Shown here piece by piece: positions 53,852-62,269 of a stretch of 64,000 nucleotides of DNA. The stretch is from Bradyrhizobium arachidis (GTDB lineage Bacteria > Pseudomonadota > Alphaproteobacteria > Rhizobiales > Xanthobacteraceae), in the NCBI RefSeq assembly GCF_015291705.1, contig NZ_CP030050.1, forward strand, positions 7,440,001 through 7,504,000. The letters are read 5' to 3'. The translations under genes were made by a program, and so were the position numbers. Numbering within the stretch: position 1 is the first letter of the stretch; each line of letters begins with the position of its first letter. The notes under the pieces are model-generated. The model made no database searches and was not told the origin of the DNA. It saw only the letters and a list, made by a program, of their open reading frames with translations.

Positions 53852-55123
53852 ATGTATCACCACGTCAAGAAACTGATGTACACCGTTCGCGTCGACGAGC
53901 CGGATCCCCGCTTTGGCAATATGCTTCTCGAACAGTTCGGCGGCGCCAACGGCGAGCTCGCGGCGGCGATGCAATATTCGATACAAGGACTCAATTGCGA
54001 AGACCCTGATCGCAAGGACCTGTTGATGGACATCGGCACCGAAGAGCTGAGCCATCTGGAGATCGTCGGCACCCTCGCTCGCATGCATCTCAAGCCCTCG
54101 AAGTTCGACCGCCAGGCTGCGGAGGCCGATCCGCTCATCGCGATCGCGGGCGGCGGCGGGGTCAACCTCTTCAACTCGCAGGGCAACGCGTGGACCGCGG
54201 ACTATTTGAAAATTACCGGCGAACTGGATGTCGATCTGCGCAGCAACATTGCCGCCGAGGCACGCGCCAAGATCGTCTATGAGCGGCTGATCAACTTCTG
54301 CGACGATGCCGGCACCAAGGATGCGCTGCAATTCCTCATGACCCGCGAGATTACCCATATGAAGGCTTTCTCGCTCGCACTGGAAAGCATGGCGAAGCCG
54401 GCATTCAGCATCGGCCGCATCGCGCCGACCCCCGGCCTTGTCGACCAGTTTTTCAACGATTCGACCGGAACGGGCGATCACGGCGAGATCGACACGCGTG
54501 GTCCGTGGAATGAGGGCGGAGAATGGGTTTTCACGGAATCTCCGGCGATCCAGTCCGGCGAGCAAAGTCCCGCGGCGACCATCGTCACCGAGAGCTCTCC
54601 AGCGGTCGACGAGGTCGGCCTGGGTGAGCTCCTGGTCGATGAGCTCCGCGACATTCTTCACGCCGAGAAGCAATTGACGAAGGCGTTGCCGAAAATGGCG
54701 CAAGCCGCACGGTTCGATCAGCTTCGCGAGCTGTTCGAGCAGCATCTCGCCGAGACTGAAGTCCAGGTCGAACGCATCAACGAATGTTTCGAGATGCTCG
54801 GCAAGTCCGCGCGGGCCAAGCCCTGCAAAGGCATGATGGGGCTGGTCGAGGAAGGCCAGGAAATCATGGCTGAAGGCGAGGAGAAGGAGGATGCGGCTGC
54901 CGACCTCGCACTGATCGGTGCGGCGCAGCGGGTCGAGCACTACGAGATTGCTGGCTACACCACCGCGCGCAATCTCGCCCAACAACTGCGTCATAGTACC
55001 ATCGTTAGCCTGTTATCGAAGTCTCTCGCCGAGGAGGAGAACGCGGACCAGCTGTTGAACCAGGTGGCCCGTTCGCTGATGTCGGTGGCAAAAATGCCGG
55101 CTGCTGTGGAGCAGACGGAGTAA
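53852..55123 (+). CDS. Manganese catalase fused to a DUF892 (YciF-like) ferritin-like domain
   Basis: The 423-residue protein joins two four-helix-bundle modules. Residues 1 to about 215 are a Mn-catalase with candidate dimanganese ligands Glu35 (GGANGELAAAMQYS), Glu65 and His68 (GTEELSHLE), Glu144 (VYERL) and Glu166/His169 (TREITHM). After a linker of about 40 residues, residues 255-423 are a DUF892/YciF-like domain (LLVDELRDILHAEKQLTKAL, EHYEIAGY). Mn-catalase breaks down hydrogen peroxide; YciF-like proteins are stress-induced and may bind metal. A perfect EcfG-type promoter precedes the gene. Confidence 0.92.
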   Translation: MYHHVKKLMYTVRVDEPDPRFGNMLLEQFGGANGELAAAMQYSIQGLNCEDPDRKDLLMDIGTEELSHLEIVGTLARMHLKPSKFDRQAAEADPLIAIAGGGGVNLFNSQGNAWTADYLKITGELDVDLRSNIAAEARAKIVYERLINFCDDAGTKDALQFLMTREITHMKAFSLALESMAKPAFSIGRIAPTPGLVDQFFNDSTGTGDHGEIDTRGPWNEGGEWVFTESPAIQSGEQSPAATIVTESSPAVDEVGLGELLVDELRDILHAEKQLTKALPKMAQAARFDQLRELFEQHLAETEVQVERINECFEMLGKSARAKPCKGMMGLVEEGQEIMAEGEEKEDAAADLALIGAAQRVEHYEIAGYTTARNLAQQLRHSTIVSLLSKSLAEEENADQLLNQVARSLMSVAKMPAAVEQTE

Positions 55124-55309
55124 TTGATCTACTCGATGGCTATCCTCAAAACCGCCGGATGGCGCGCACGCGACCTTCCGGCGGCCGCACCGCCAGGGAC
55201 CTCGGAACTTCACAGCCGGCCGTAGCCTACGACGGTAGCGTTCTTGCTGGCCGCCAGTCCTCGGGGATCACGACCGAACTATCGGCGGTTATTCGCGTTT
55301 ACCGACATC

Positions 55310-55591
55310 ATGTCAGACGCCTTTGACTACTTCCGGGCCTACGCTGTGCGAGCTCTTTGCAAGGCTCGATCCATGTCGCGGGGCCGGTCGAAGCATCTTC
55401 AGCTCGTTGTCGGCCTCATTTACAATCTCCTTAAGAAAAAGGCCGCCTATGGCCCGAACACGCAGCACCTTGACGACTTCCGGGCGGCGCAGAAGCTCGA
55501 GAGATCTCTCGCTCATCGACCCGATGACGGCACTGCTCAAGGTGGGTCTGCGCCGTCGAGCCCTCGGAGCGCGCGATGGGAGGCTCGTTGA
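55310..55591 (+). CDS. Small conserved hypothetical protein
   Basis: ATG 55310 gives 93 residues. MSDAFDYFRAYAVRALCKAR, then VVGLIYNLLKKKAAYGPNTQ and HLDDFRAAQKLERSL match a short rhizobial family I recognise by the NTxHxDDFRAA end. The last 25 residues are low complexity. The stop TGA directly abuts the GTG start of the PolX-like gene in the same frame. Confidence 0.6.
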   Translation: MSDAFDYFRAYAVRALCKARSMSRGRSKHLQLVVGLIYNLLKKKAAYGPNTQHLDDFRAAQKLERSLAHRPDDGTAQGGSAPSSPRSARWEAR

Positions 55592-57274
55592 GTGCCTTGC
55601 CTCGACGCCCCCGCCGTAGCAGGTCTCCTGCGAGAATACGCCCAGCGAACCGCCTTGCGTGGCGACAACCCCTACAGGACAAAAGCCTATGCGCAAGCTG
55701 CCGACAGCTTGGCCGCCCTCGCCATCCCGCTCCATGTTCTGATCGCCGAAGATCGTCTCACGGAAATTCCCGGCGTCGGCGACGCAATAGCCGACATCAT
55801 CACCAAGTTTCACAAGACCGGCACTCATCCCAGCCTTGAAAAGCTTCGGAAGGAGCTTCCCGAGGGCGTGCTGGAGATGCTTGCCGTGCCCGGCCTTCGT
55901 CCTGAGAAAGTGCTGCGTCTCCACAAGGATCTCGGCATCACCTCGCTCGCCGAATTAGAAGCCGCCACCAAGGACGATCGCATCAAGAAGACTAAAGGAC
56001 TGGGCGCTACGCTACAGACCAAGATCCTGCAAGGCCTGACTATCGCGAAGAGCGGAGAAGGCCGCTTCCACCTCCACCGCGCCGCCGCCCTGCTCGCGCA
56101 CGCCAAGGACTCGCTTCGCAAGGCCCGCCCTGATCTCAAGCGCGTGACGATCGCAGGCGATTTTCGCCGAGGCTGCGAACTCGTCGGCAATCTCACGATC
56201 GTTGCGGAAGCTGCCAACGCGGGCAGAACACCGAAGACGTCCGCGGCGAACGGACTACAAATTCGCGTGTCGAATCGCAAGCATTTCGGCGCCGCCCTTC
56301 TCTTTGCTACCGGCTCTGCGGCTCACATCGAGCAGCTCCAAGCAAGGGCCGCTGAAAAAGGAATGCGCTTGGAGGCCGACGGATTGCACAAGGGGCGTAC
56401 CTTGATCGCCGGCGACGAGGCCGACATCTATTGCGCTCTCGACCTGCCGTTTATCGATCCCGAACTCCGGGAGGGACGTAACGAGGTCGAACTGGCGCTG
56501 AAGGGGAAACTGCCGAAGCTCGTCACCGACAAGGACCTGCGCGGAATCCTTCACTGCCACACGGATGCCTCCGACGGCACCGAGACCTTGGAAACCATGG
56601 CGAAAGCAACTCGCGAGCGCGGTTTCGAATATTTCGGGGTCGCCGACCATTCCAAGTCCGCGCACTATGCCGGAGGTCTGTCGGTCGAGGAGATCGCGCA
56701 GCAGCACCGGGAAGCCGACCTGCTAAACAAACACTTCGGCAAGGATTTCCGGATCCTCAAGGGCATCGAGTCCGACATTCTGGCCGACGGGTCCCTGGAC
56801 TATGCGGACGACGTGCTGGAACGCTTCGATTTCGTGGTCGCGAGCATCCACGGCCGCTTCAAGCTGGACCGCAAGGCGCAGACGCAGCGCCTGCTTCGGG
56901 CTATCTCCAATCCTCACACCACCATCATTGGCCACATGACAGGGCGACAGCTTCAGCGGCGGCCCGGCTACGAAATCGACATCGAGAAGGTCCTTCGCAG
57001 ATGCGCCAGGCATGACGTGGTCGTCGAGATCAACGCCCATCCGTGGCGTCTCGACCTGGACTGGCGTTGGCACCAAGCCGCCCTGGATTTTGGCTGCATG
57101 ATGAGCATCAACCCTGACGCGCACTCGATCCCCGAGTTCGACCATATGCATTGGGGCGTCGAGATGGCGCGCAAGGGCGGCGTGCCGCCAGATAGGGTGC
57201 TGAACGCGATGGCGCTGCCGGAGCTCACGCGATACCTCCGCCAGAAGCGCCGGTCGCTTGCCCGGGCAGCCTGA
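55592..57274 (+). CDS. PolX-like protein: X-family polymerase fold with PHP domain
   Basis: A GTG at 55592, nine bases after GGGAGG, gives 560 residues. The N-terminal 8-kDa and helix-hairpin-helix region (LTEIPGVGDAIADIITKFHK) precedes a palm-like region and a C-terminal PHP phosphoesterase domain with HCHTDASDG (321-329), VADHSK, GIESDIL, SIHGRF and INPDAHS, which carry its metal ligands. At the polymerase site AGDFRRGCELVGNLTIVA has Asn-Leu-Thr (200-202) where X-family polymerases need Asp-x-Asp. The polymerase activity is therefore probably lost and the PHP nuclease retained. Confidence 0.85.
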   Translation: MPCLDAPAVAGLLREYAQRTALRGDNPYRTKAYAQAADSLAALAIPLHVLIAEDRLTEIPGVGDAIADIITKFHKTGTHPSLEKLRKELPEGVLEMLAVPGLRPEKVLRLHKDLGITSLAELEAATKDDRIKKTKGLGATLQTKILQGLTIAKSGEGRFHLHRAAALLAHAKDSLRKARPDLKRVTIAGDFRRGCELVGNLTIVAEAANAGRTPKTSAANGLQIRVSNRKHFGAALLFATGSAAHIEQLQARAAEKGMRLEADGLHKGRTLIAGDEADIYCALDLPFIDPELREGRNEVELALKGKLPKLVTDKDLRGILHCHTDASDGTETLETMAKATRERGFEYFGVADHSKSAHYAGGLSVEEIAQQHREADLLNKHFGKDFRILKGIESDILADGSLDYADDVLERFDFVVASIHGRFKLDRKAQTQRLLRAISNPHTTIIGHMTGRQLQRRPGYEIDIEKVLRRCARHDVVVEINAHPWRLDLDWRWHQAALDFGCMMSINPDAHSIPEFDHMHWGVEMARKGGVPPDRVLNAMALPELTRYLRQKRRSLARAA

Positions 57275-57867
57275 TGCCGCCGGCGCACGATCACTCGCTA
57301 GAGGGAAAAGTGGTGGCCGTCGCGGCCGATCGCGGTCATCACTTTAGCAAACCGCGGCAGGATCAAATCGTGCTGGTGGAAGGCCACGGCGTCGAAGGCG
57401 ACGCGCACGCGCGCGCGTTCGTCCGGCATCGTTACCTCGCCCGTCGCGAGCCTCGGCTTCCCAATCTGCGCCAAGTTCACCTGATTCGATCCGAACTCTT
57501 TGCACCCCTCTCAGTGGGCGGTTTAAAGGTCGGACCGAAAGGGCTTGGCGAGAACATCACCACTGCCGGTCTGGACCTCGAGCGATCGCCGCTCGGGATC
57601 CTCATCAAGGTTGGACCCGCAGCGATCATAGAGTTGACCGGCCTCCGGACGCCCTGCATCCTCATCGAACGCTTCCAGGCCGGCCTGAAACGACAGGTGG
57701 CCTCGTCGGAGGGAACGGCCCTCCATTCAAATGCAGAGTGCCTGGCTTGGTGTGGGCCGGCGGAATTGTTGGGGCCGGTCATACCGCGCGGGTTCGGCTC
57801 CCGTTCGCCTTTCGTGATTACCGGCCCTCTAGGTCTTGTGGCCCAATTGTTCGCCCGCCGTCCATGA
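57274..57867 (+). pseudogene. MOSC-domain protein, C-terminal part frame-disrupted
   Basis: ATG 57274 overlaps the PolX stop by one base (TGATG). The first 150 residues show a MOSC domain: EGHGVEGDAHARAFVRHRYL, RQVHLIRSELF, GPKGLGENITTAGLDLERSP and GLRTPCILIERFQAG. MOSC proteins are molybdenum-cofactor-sulfurase-related. After HSNA the expected ending appears one frame over (GVPGLVWAGGIVGAGHTARV). One extra G at 57736 restores it, but the natural stop is then not clear. Either an error or a lesion. Confidence 0.65.
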
Positions 57868-57987
57868 GTGCAAGGAAGCATGCACACGCGCGGGAACGGC
57901 TCGGAGGCCCGCAAGTTCCCATTAGGAGGGATGGGACGCAGCGCCCTTCGTTAGGCAAGAGCGCGAGAACGATGTTCGGAAAGCCAA

Positions 57988-59406
57988 ATGTCCTCCTCCG
58001 GTCTAGACAGGAAAAGGCAGGATATTCAGCGGAAGCAGACCCGCTCTTTGCTGCTGGTCTTGGCTGTCGGATTCGCGGTGTTTTTGGCCGCTGCCGGAAC
58101 CCTTTACTACATCCTGCAGCCTGTGACGCTCCGGGTCGCCGTTGGTCCGCCCGGCAGCGAAGACCATGCGGTGATAGAGGCCATGGTCGAGGCTTTTGCC
58201 GACGAAAGCCGGACCGTTCTGCTGTCTCCGATCTCGACCGCCGGCGCGGCCGAATCGCTGGCCCTGCTGGGCGATGGGAAGGCCGACCTCGCGGTCGGTC
58301 GCGCTGATCTGAGCATGCCTTCGGACGCGCAGACGCTCGCCGTGCTGCGAAAGAACTACGCCGTCCTGTGGTCGTTTTCCGGATCAGGCGCCAAGTCCGC
58401 GAGGAAGAAGCCAGGGGGGAAGATCGCTGAAATCGCTGATCTCGCCGGTCACAAGGTGGGCGTTATCGGCAGGACGGCAGCAAACGTGTCGGTCCTGCGG
58501 GTCATCCTCAGCGGGTCCGGCGTTGAGCCGGACAAGGTGGCCGTGGCGCAGTTCGGCACGGATGAAATCGAGAAGCTCGCGCAAGATCGTACGATCGATG
58601 CGTATCTCGCCGTGGGTCCGCTCGACAGCAAAATCACAGCCGACGCAATCGCAACGACAGCCCGCGCGCGCGGTACACCAAAATTCCTCTCGATCGACGC
58701 ATCTGAAGCCATCGCATTGAAGCACTCGCGCTATGAGGCGGAAGAGATTCCGCCAAGTGTCTTCAACGCAAAGTCGACATGGCCGGAGGAAAAGGTCGAT
58801 ACGATCGCCGTCAGCCATCTGATCCTGGCCAGGAAAGAGCTATCCGAAGCCCGGGCGGCGGCCTTCTATCGGCAGCTTTTCGCCGTTCGCGACGCCATCA
58901 CCCATCACGTCTCTGGCGCCGCTCACATCACCAAGCCAGAGACAGAGAAGGAGGCCGAGCCGTCCGTCCATCGTGGCGCCGCGGCTGTCATCAACGGTAC
59001 AGAACGGACCTTCCTGGACAAGTACAGCGACTACATCTGGTTCGCCCTATTACTTCTGTCCGGCATTGGCTCGGCAGTCGCATGGCTGCGTCGTTATTTG
59101 AACCGCGACGAAAGGGACGATAGCACTGTTCATCGCAACCGAATCCTTGCCGCTGCTTCGGAGGTTCGCGCCGCCCAATCGGAAAACGTGTTGTTAACAT
59201 CGCAACGAGAAGTCGATGCCATCATTGAAAATGCGCTCGCTTGCTTCGATCAGGGGGCGCTCGAACAAGACGATCTTGCCGCCTTCACCCTGGCGCTCGA
59301 ACTTTTCGATCGTGCCGTTGCGGAGAGGCGCGCGGAATTGCAGGCGGGCCTGATAGATCAGGCGCGGGGCCCTGCCGGTGCGCCCACCCTGGCCTCTCGC
59401 CGATGA
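57988..59406 (+). CDS. Orphan TAXI-family TRAP-type solute-binding protein with C-terminal membrane span
   Basis: ATG 57988 gives 472 residues. TRSLLLVLAVGFAVFLAAAG (18-37) is an N-terminal membrane anchor, followed by a TAXI solute-binding domain (LRVAVGPPGSEDHAVIEAMV and DLAGHKVGVIGRTAANVSVL). A second membrane helix lies at YIWFALLLLSGIGSAVAWLR, then about 100 charged helical residues that would be cytoplasmic. Classical TAXI proteins feed a DctQM-type transporter, but none is encoded nearby. The architecture suggests sensing or another non-transport role. Confidence 0.82.
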   Translation: MSSSGLDRKRQDIQRKQTRSLLLVLAVGFAVFLAAAGTLYYILQPVTLRVAVGPPGSEDHAVIEAMVEAFADESRTVLLSPISTAGAAESLALLGDGKADLAVGRADLSMPSDAQTLAVLRKNYAVLWSFSGSGAKSARKKPGGKIAEIADLAGHKVGVIGRTAANVSVLRVILSGSGVEPDKVAVAQFGTDEIEKLAQDRTIDAYLAVGPLDSKITADAIATTARARGTPKFLSIDASEAIALKHSRYEAEEIPPSVFNAKSTWPEEKVDTIAVSHLILARKELSEARAAAFYRQLFAVRDAITHHVSGAAHITKPETEKEAEPSVHRGAAAVINGTERTFLDKYSDYIWFALLLLSGIGSAVAWLRRYLNRDERDDSTVHRNRILAAASEVRAAQSENVLLTSQREVDAIIENALACFDQGALEQDDLAAFTLALELFDRAVAERRAELQAGLIDQARGPAGAPTLASRR

Positions 59407-59673
59407 GGAGCCGCGCCGTGCGGCCACGACCGCAAAGCTTGTCCGTTTGCCTCAATCGACGACATCGACGAAGATTGATGACAAGCGCCGCAGCGGCAAC
59501 CGCGTTCTACGTCGCCAATTCGGCCGGACCGCTGCGCAACGTTGCGCGCTCGATCCCTGAGCTTTCCTCCCTTCGGCATCGCAGCGCGCGTTTATGGCGG
59601 GATTGACCGATCGGATCCGCATGGTCGCGAACAACATAACGGCGGTAGGGCAATCGAGAGTCCACAACTAACC
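59407..59673. other. Convergent intergenic region
   Basis: About 270 bases between the TAXI gene and a terminator hairpin. Frames here have no ribosome-binding site or similarity I can recognise. Confidence 0.4.
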
Positions 59674-59703
59674 AGGCCGCCAGCTCGCCAGGCGGCCTTT
59701 TTT
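59674..59703 (+). terminator. Intrinsic terminator
   Basis: AGGCCGCC (59674-59681) pairs perfectly with GGCGGCCT (59691-59698), loop of 9 bases, followed by a T-run. It would end rightward transcription from the TAXI gene ahead of the convergent gene at 59723. Confidence 0.8.
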
Positions 59704-59722
59704 GTTTCTCCGCAATCTCATC

Positions 59723-60172
59723 CTAGGATGCGTTCACCCTAGCCCGTTCGCGTGCCTCGCGACGACGTTGAGCGCGCTCGAGGCGTCGCTTGGCCCGATC
59801 GAAGGGCTGCCGCAGCGGAGGAACTGCATCTGGCATGACGGACGACTCCGCAACCTGCTCGACAAATGGCGTTTGGATCGGCTCGGACGCCGCTGGAAGC
59901 GTTTCCATGAACTCGAGCACTTCCCGACCTTTGGACGTCACCCTCCACCCGCCGCTTATGCGTTCGACCAGCCCTTGGGAAAAAATATTGAGATCAGGCA
60001 CGCGTGCCGCGAGGCGCGTAGTCCGGTCCGCCCATTCGCGGCCGCTGGTCACGAGGATAGCCATGTCCCGTTTGAGGTCCTCCATGACGGCGAAGCCATC
60101 CGGATAGCTCACGAGGACCTTAAGAACCGTCACCTGGAAGTTCACGCCCCGCCCCCAATCGACCAGCGCCAC
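59723..60172 (-). CDS. Conserved hypothetical protein with winged-helix-like centre
   Basis: The 149-residue protein has VNFQVTVLKVLVSYPDGFAV, MEDLKRDMAILVTSGREWAD and NIFSQGLVERISGGWRVTSK, a helix-helix-wing pattern. A Pro-rich linker and a strongly basic C terminus (RAKRRLERAQRRREARERAR) follow. DNA binding is plausible but inferred. It overlaps the upstream small gene by 31 bases and is coupled to it. I recognise the family as conserved in Bradyrhizobium. Confidence 0.7.
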   Translation of the reverse strand: MALVDWGRGVNFQVTVLKVLVSYPDGFAVMEDLKRDMAILVTSGREWADRTTRLAARVPDLNIFSQGLVERISGGWRVTSKGREVLEFMETLPAASEPIQTPFVEQVAESSVMPDAVPPLRQPFDRAKRRLERAQRRREARERARVNAS

Positions 60173-60363
60173 ATTGTGGGCACACGGGACAAGGCTTCAC
60201 GGCCCACCTGCCTGAGGCCATCGGGCGAAATCTCGCCTCTAGTAGCAGCCTCCAGGATCTTCGATGCGACGTGCGTACGTGCTCCGATCTCACGGTGGGA
60301 GACACTCTCGCAGACTTCGTCGAGGACCGCGCGCAAAAGCGCGGTGGTTGCCGTATCGAACAT
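60142..60363 (-). CDS. Small conserved hypothetical protein
   Basis: ATG 60363 gives 73 residues: MFDTATTALLRAVLDEVCES, then GARTHVASKILEAATRGEIS and LRQVGREALSRVPTMWRW. This is a very common short protein in Bradyrhizobium, all helical and of unknown function. It is first in a two-gene leftward unit with 59723-60172. Confidence 0.7.
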   Translation of the reverse strand: MFDTATTALLRAVLDEVCESVSHREIGARTHVASKILEAATRGEISPDGLRQVGREALSRVPTMWRWSIGGGA

Positions 60364-60542
60364 GCCTTACCCCCCAGAAGGGAAAGTCCCACTGTAGCGA
60401 ACATTTCGCACGGAGCGATTCAACAATGTTAATGTTGCGATGGGCCAGTTAGCCTTACCAGCTTTCTAGAAGACATCTTCCACGGTGGACTGGCCTAGCA
60501 AGATCAGGCAATCCTAGGCTAGCTTTGAAGATTAGGATCTGC

Positions 60543-61949
60543 GTGTCGAGGCCGAGGCGAGCATATAAGCAGGCAGCTTTTGCGACGTCGGTCGTCTTGC
60601 TTCTGGCAGCCGGTGCGGCGGCCCAGGAGGACAAGAAGACCGACGACGACAAGCCGGCCGATCCAGACACGGGTGAGAGCACCGTGGAGGAAAAGACGCT
60701 CGGCCTTCTGCCCAATCCGCTGCAGAAGTACGGCGTGAAGTTCGCGGCCACTTACATCGGCGAGGTGCTTGGGAATGCTTCGGGAGGCCTGAAACAGGGC
60801 GCTATCTACGAAGGCCGCCTGAACCTCGCCGTGGATGTCGACCTGCAGAAGCTCGTTGGCATCGACAAGCTCACCTTTCACGCCAACATGTTCCAGATCC
60901 ATGGCGACGGCTTGTCCCGGAGCAATCTTCAGAACTTCTTCGTCGTCAGCGGAATCGAGGCACTGCCGTCAACTCGTCTCTACGAGGCCTATTTCGAGAA
61001 GCAATGGGGCGCGAAGAGAATCTCACTCAAAGTCGGCCAGCTTGCCGCCGACAGCGAATTCTTCAACACCAAGTATACGGACGTGTTCACCAACGCCTCA
61101 ATGGGTTGGCCCGCGATCACGTCGCTCGATCTTCCCAGCGGCGGACCATCGCCACCTTTGGCGGCTATGGGCGCAAGACTGCTGGTCAACGTGACCGACC
61201 AGCTTTCGCTGCTGGGCGGAATTTTCGACGGCGATCAGGCCGGGCCGGGCCCTGGCGACCCCCAGGAGCGCAATCGCTATGGCGTAAATTTTCGCATCAA
61301 CGATCCCCCGTTGCTGCTCGGACAGATCCAGTATGCTTGGAACAACAAGAAGGGCGACCCGAACCTGACCGGCCAGATCAAGTTCGGCGGCTGGCGGCAC
61401 TTCGGCGCCTTCGCGGACCAGCAGTTCACGTCGAACGATGTATCTATGGCCGCTCCCGGTAACAGTGGCGAGCCCCTCCTATTGTCAGGAGACCTTGGCG
61501 GGTGGGCCGTGTTCGAACAACAGATCTATCGCGTGCCCCACAGCGATGATCGTGGGATAGGCGTATTCGCAAGGGCGGCCGGCGCGCCCGCCGATCGCAA
61601 CCTGATCGATCTCTATGCCGATGCCGGCATCGAGTTCATCGGGCTTCGCGACGACCGGCCCGATGACAAGTTCGGGATCGCTGCAGGTTATGCCCATGTC
61701 TCCAAACGGGCGCAGGCCCTTGACGCGGACTACCGCACGTTGGTGAATCCCAATTGGCCAGTGCGAAGCTTCGAAGGTTTGCTGACGGCCGTCTACCAAT
61801 ATCAGATCAGGGACGGCTGGACGGTACAGCCGAACTTTCAATACATCGTCCACCCGGGTGCGGGCGCAACGTTACCTGCAGGGCCCCTGGCCGGAAAGGC
61901 TCTCAAGAACGCGTCTGTGTTTGGCCTCAGGACCACGCTCAAGTTCTAG
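60543..61949 (+). CDS. OprB-like carbohydrate-selective porin
   Basis: GTG 60543 preceded by AGGATCT gives 468 residues; TTG 60525 is an alternative. A Sec signal peptide (RAYKQAAFATSVVLLLAAGA) ends at AAAQE. The mature protein has GVKFAATYIGEVLGNASGGL, YEGRLNLAVDVDLQKLVGID and many alternating beta strands, and ends in Phe (TTLKF), the outer-membrane sorting signal. OprB-family 16-stranded porins take up sugars. The gene stands alone, so the sugar cannot be inferred. Confidence 0.9.
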   Translation: MSRPRRAYKQAAFATSVVLLLAAGAAAQEDKKTDDDKPADPDTGESTVEEKTLGLLPNPLQKYGVKFAATYIGEVLGNASGGLKQGAIYEGRLNLAVDVDLQKLVGIDKLTFHANMFQIHGDGLSRSNLQNFFVVSGIEALPSTRLYEAYFEKQWGAKRISLKVGQLAADSEFFNTKYTDVFTNASMGWPAITSLDLPSGGPSPPLAAMGARLLVNVTDQLSLLGGIFDGDQAGPGPGDPQERNRYGVNFRINDPPLLLGQIQYAWNNKKGDPNLTGQIKFGGWRHFGAFADQQFTSNDVSMAAPGNSGEPLLLSGDLGGWAVFEQQIYRVPHSDDRGIGVFARAAGAPADRNLIDLYADAGIEFIGLRDDRPDDKFGIAAGYAHVSKRAQALDADYRTLVNPNWPVRSFEGLLTAVYQYQIRDGWTVQPNFQYIVHPGAGATLPAGPLAGKALKNASVFGLRTTLKF

Positions 61950-62269
61950 GACGCCAAGTCACGCCAAGTCACGGACCATAAGCAAGTATGCTTTGCCGCA
62001 TATTTTTCCCTCCCCCGCCCCCTTGGCCAAGAAGAGATGCCTGCGTCCTATCTGCGCTACGCCAAACGGCGACGTAACGAAGCGCGAGTCCTCGTCAGCC
62101 GCACCACACTCTACCGCATGGCCCGCGCCGGGCTCGTGGCAAGGGGCGGCGGGCGAGCGCTGCTATGGGGCGCAAACCGGACGCACGCTAAAGCCCCAGC
62201 GAGGTTCGCTTGTGACCGTTGCGGCCATTCCCTCATTCACTCAGAACTGTGTGACGCTCAGAGCTGGTC
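61950..62269. other. Convergent intergenic region, no gene recognised
   Basis: About 320 bases between the porin and the convergent glycosyltransferase. Frames crossing it look like shadow of GC-rich sequence. A CCCTCCCCCGCCCCC tract near 62010 is the only notable composition feature. Confidence 0.4.

Noticed and set aside
53849..54994. 381-residue minus-strand frame opposite the Mn-catalase fusion
   Set aside because: Antisense shadow; no start signal, and the plus-strand gene has a promoter and ribosome-binding context.
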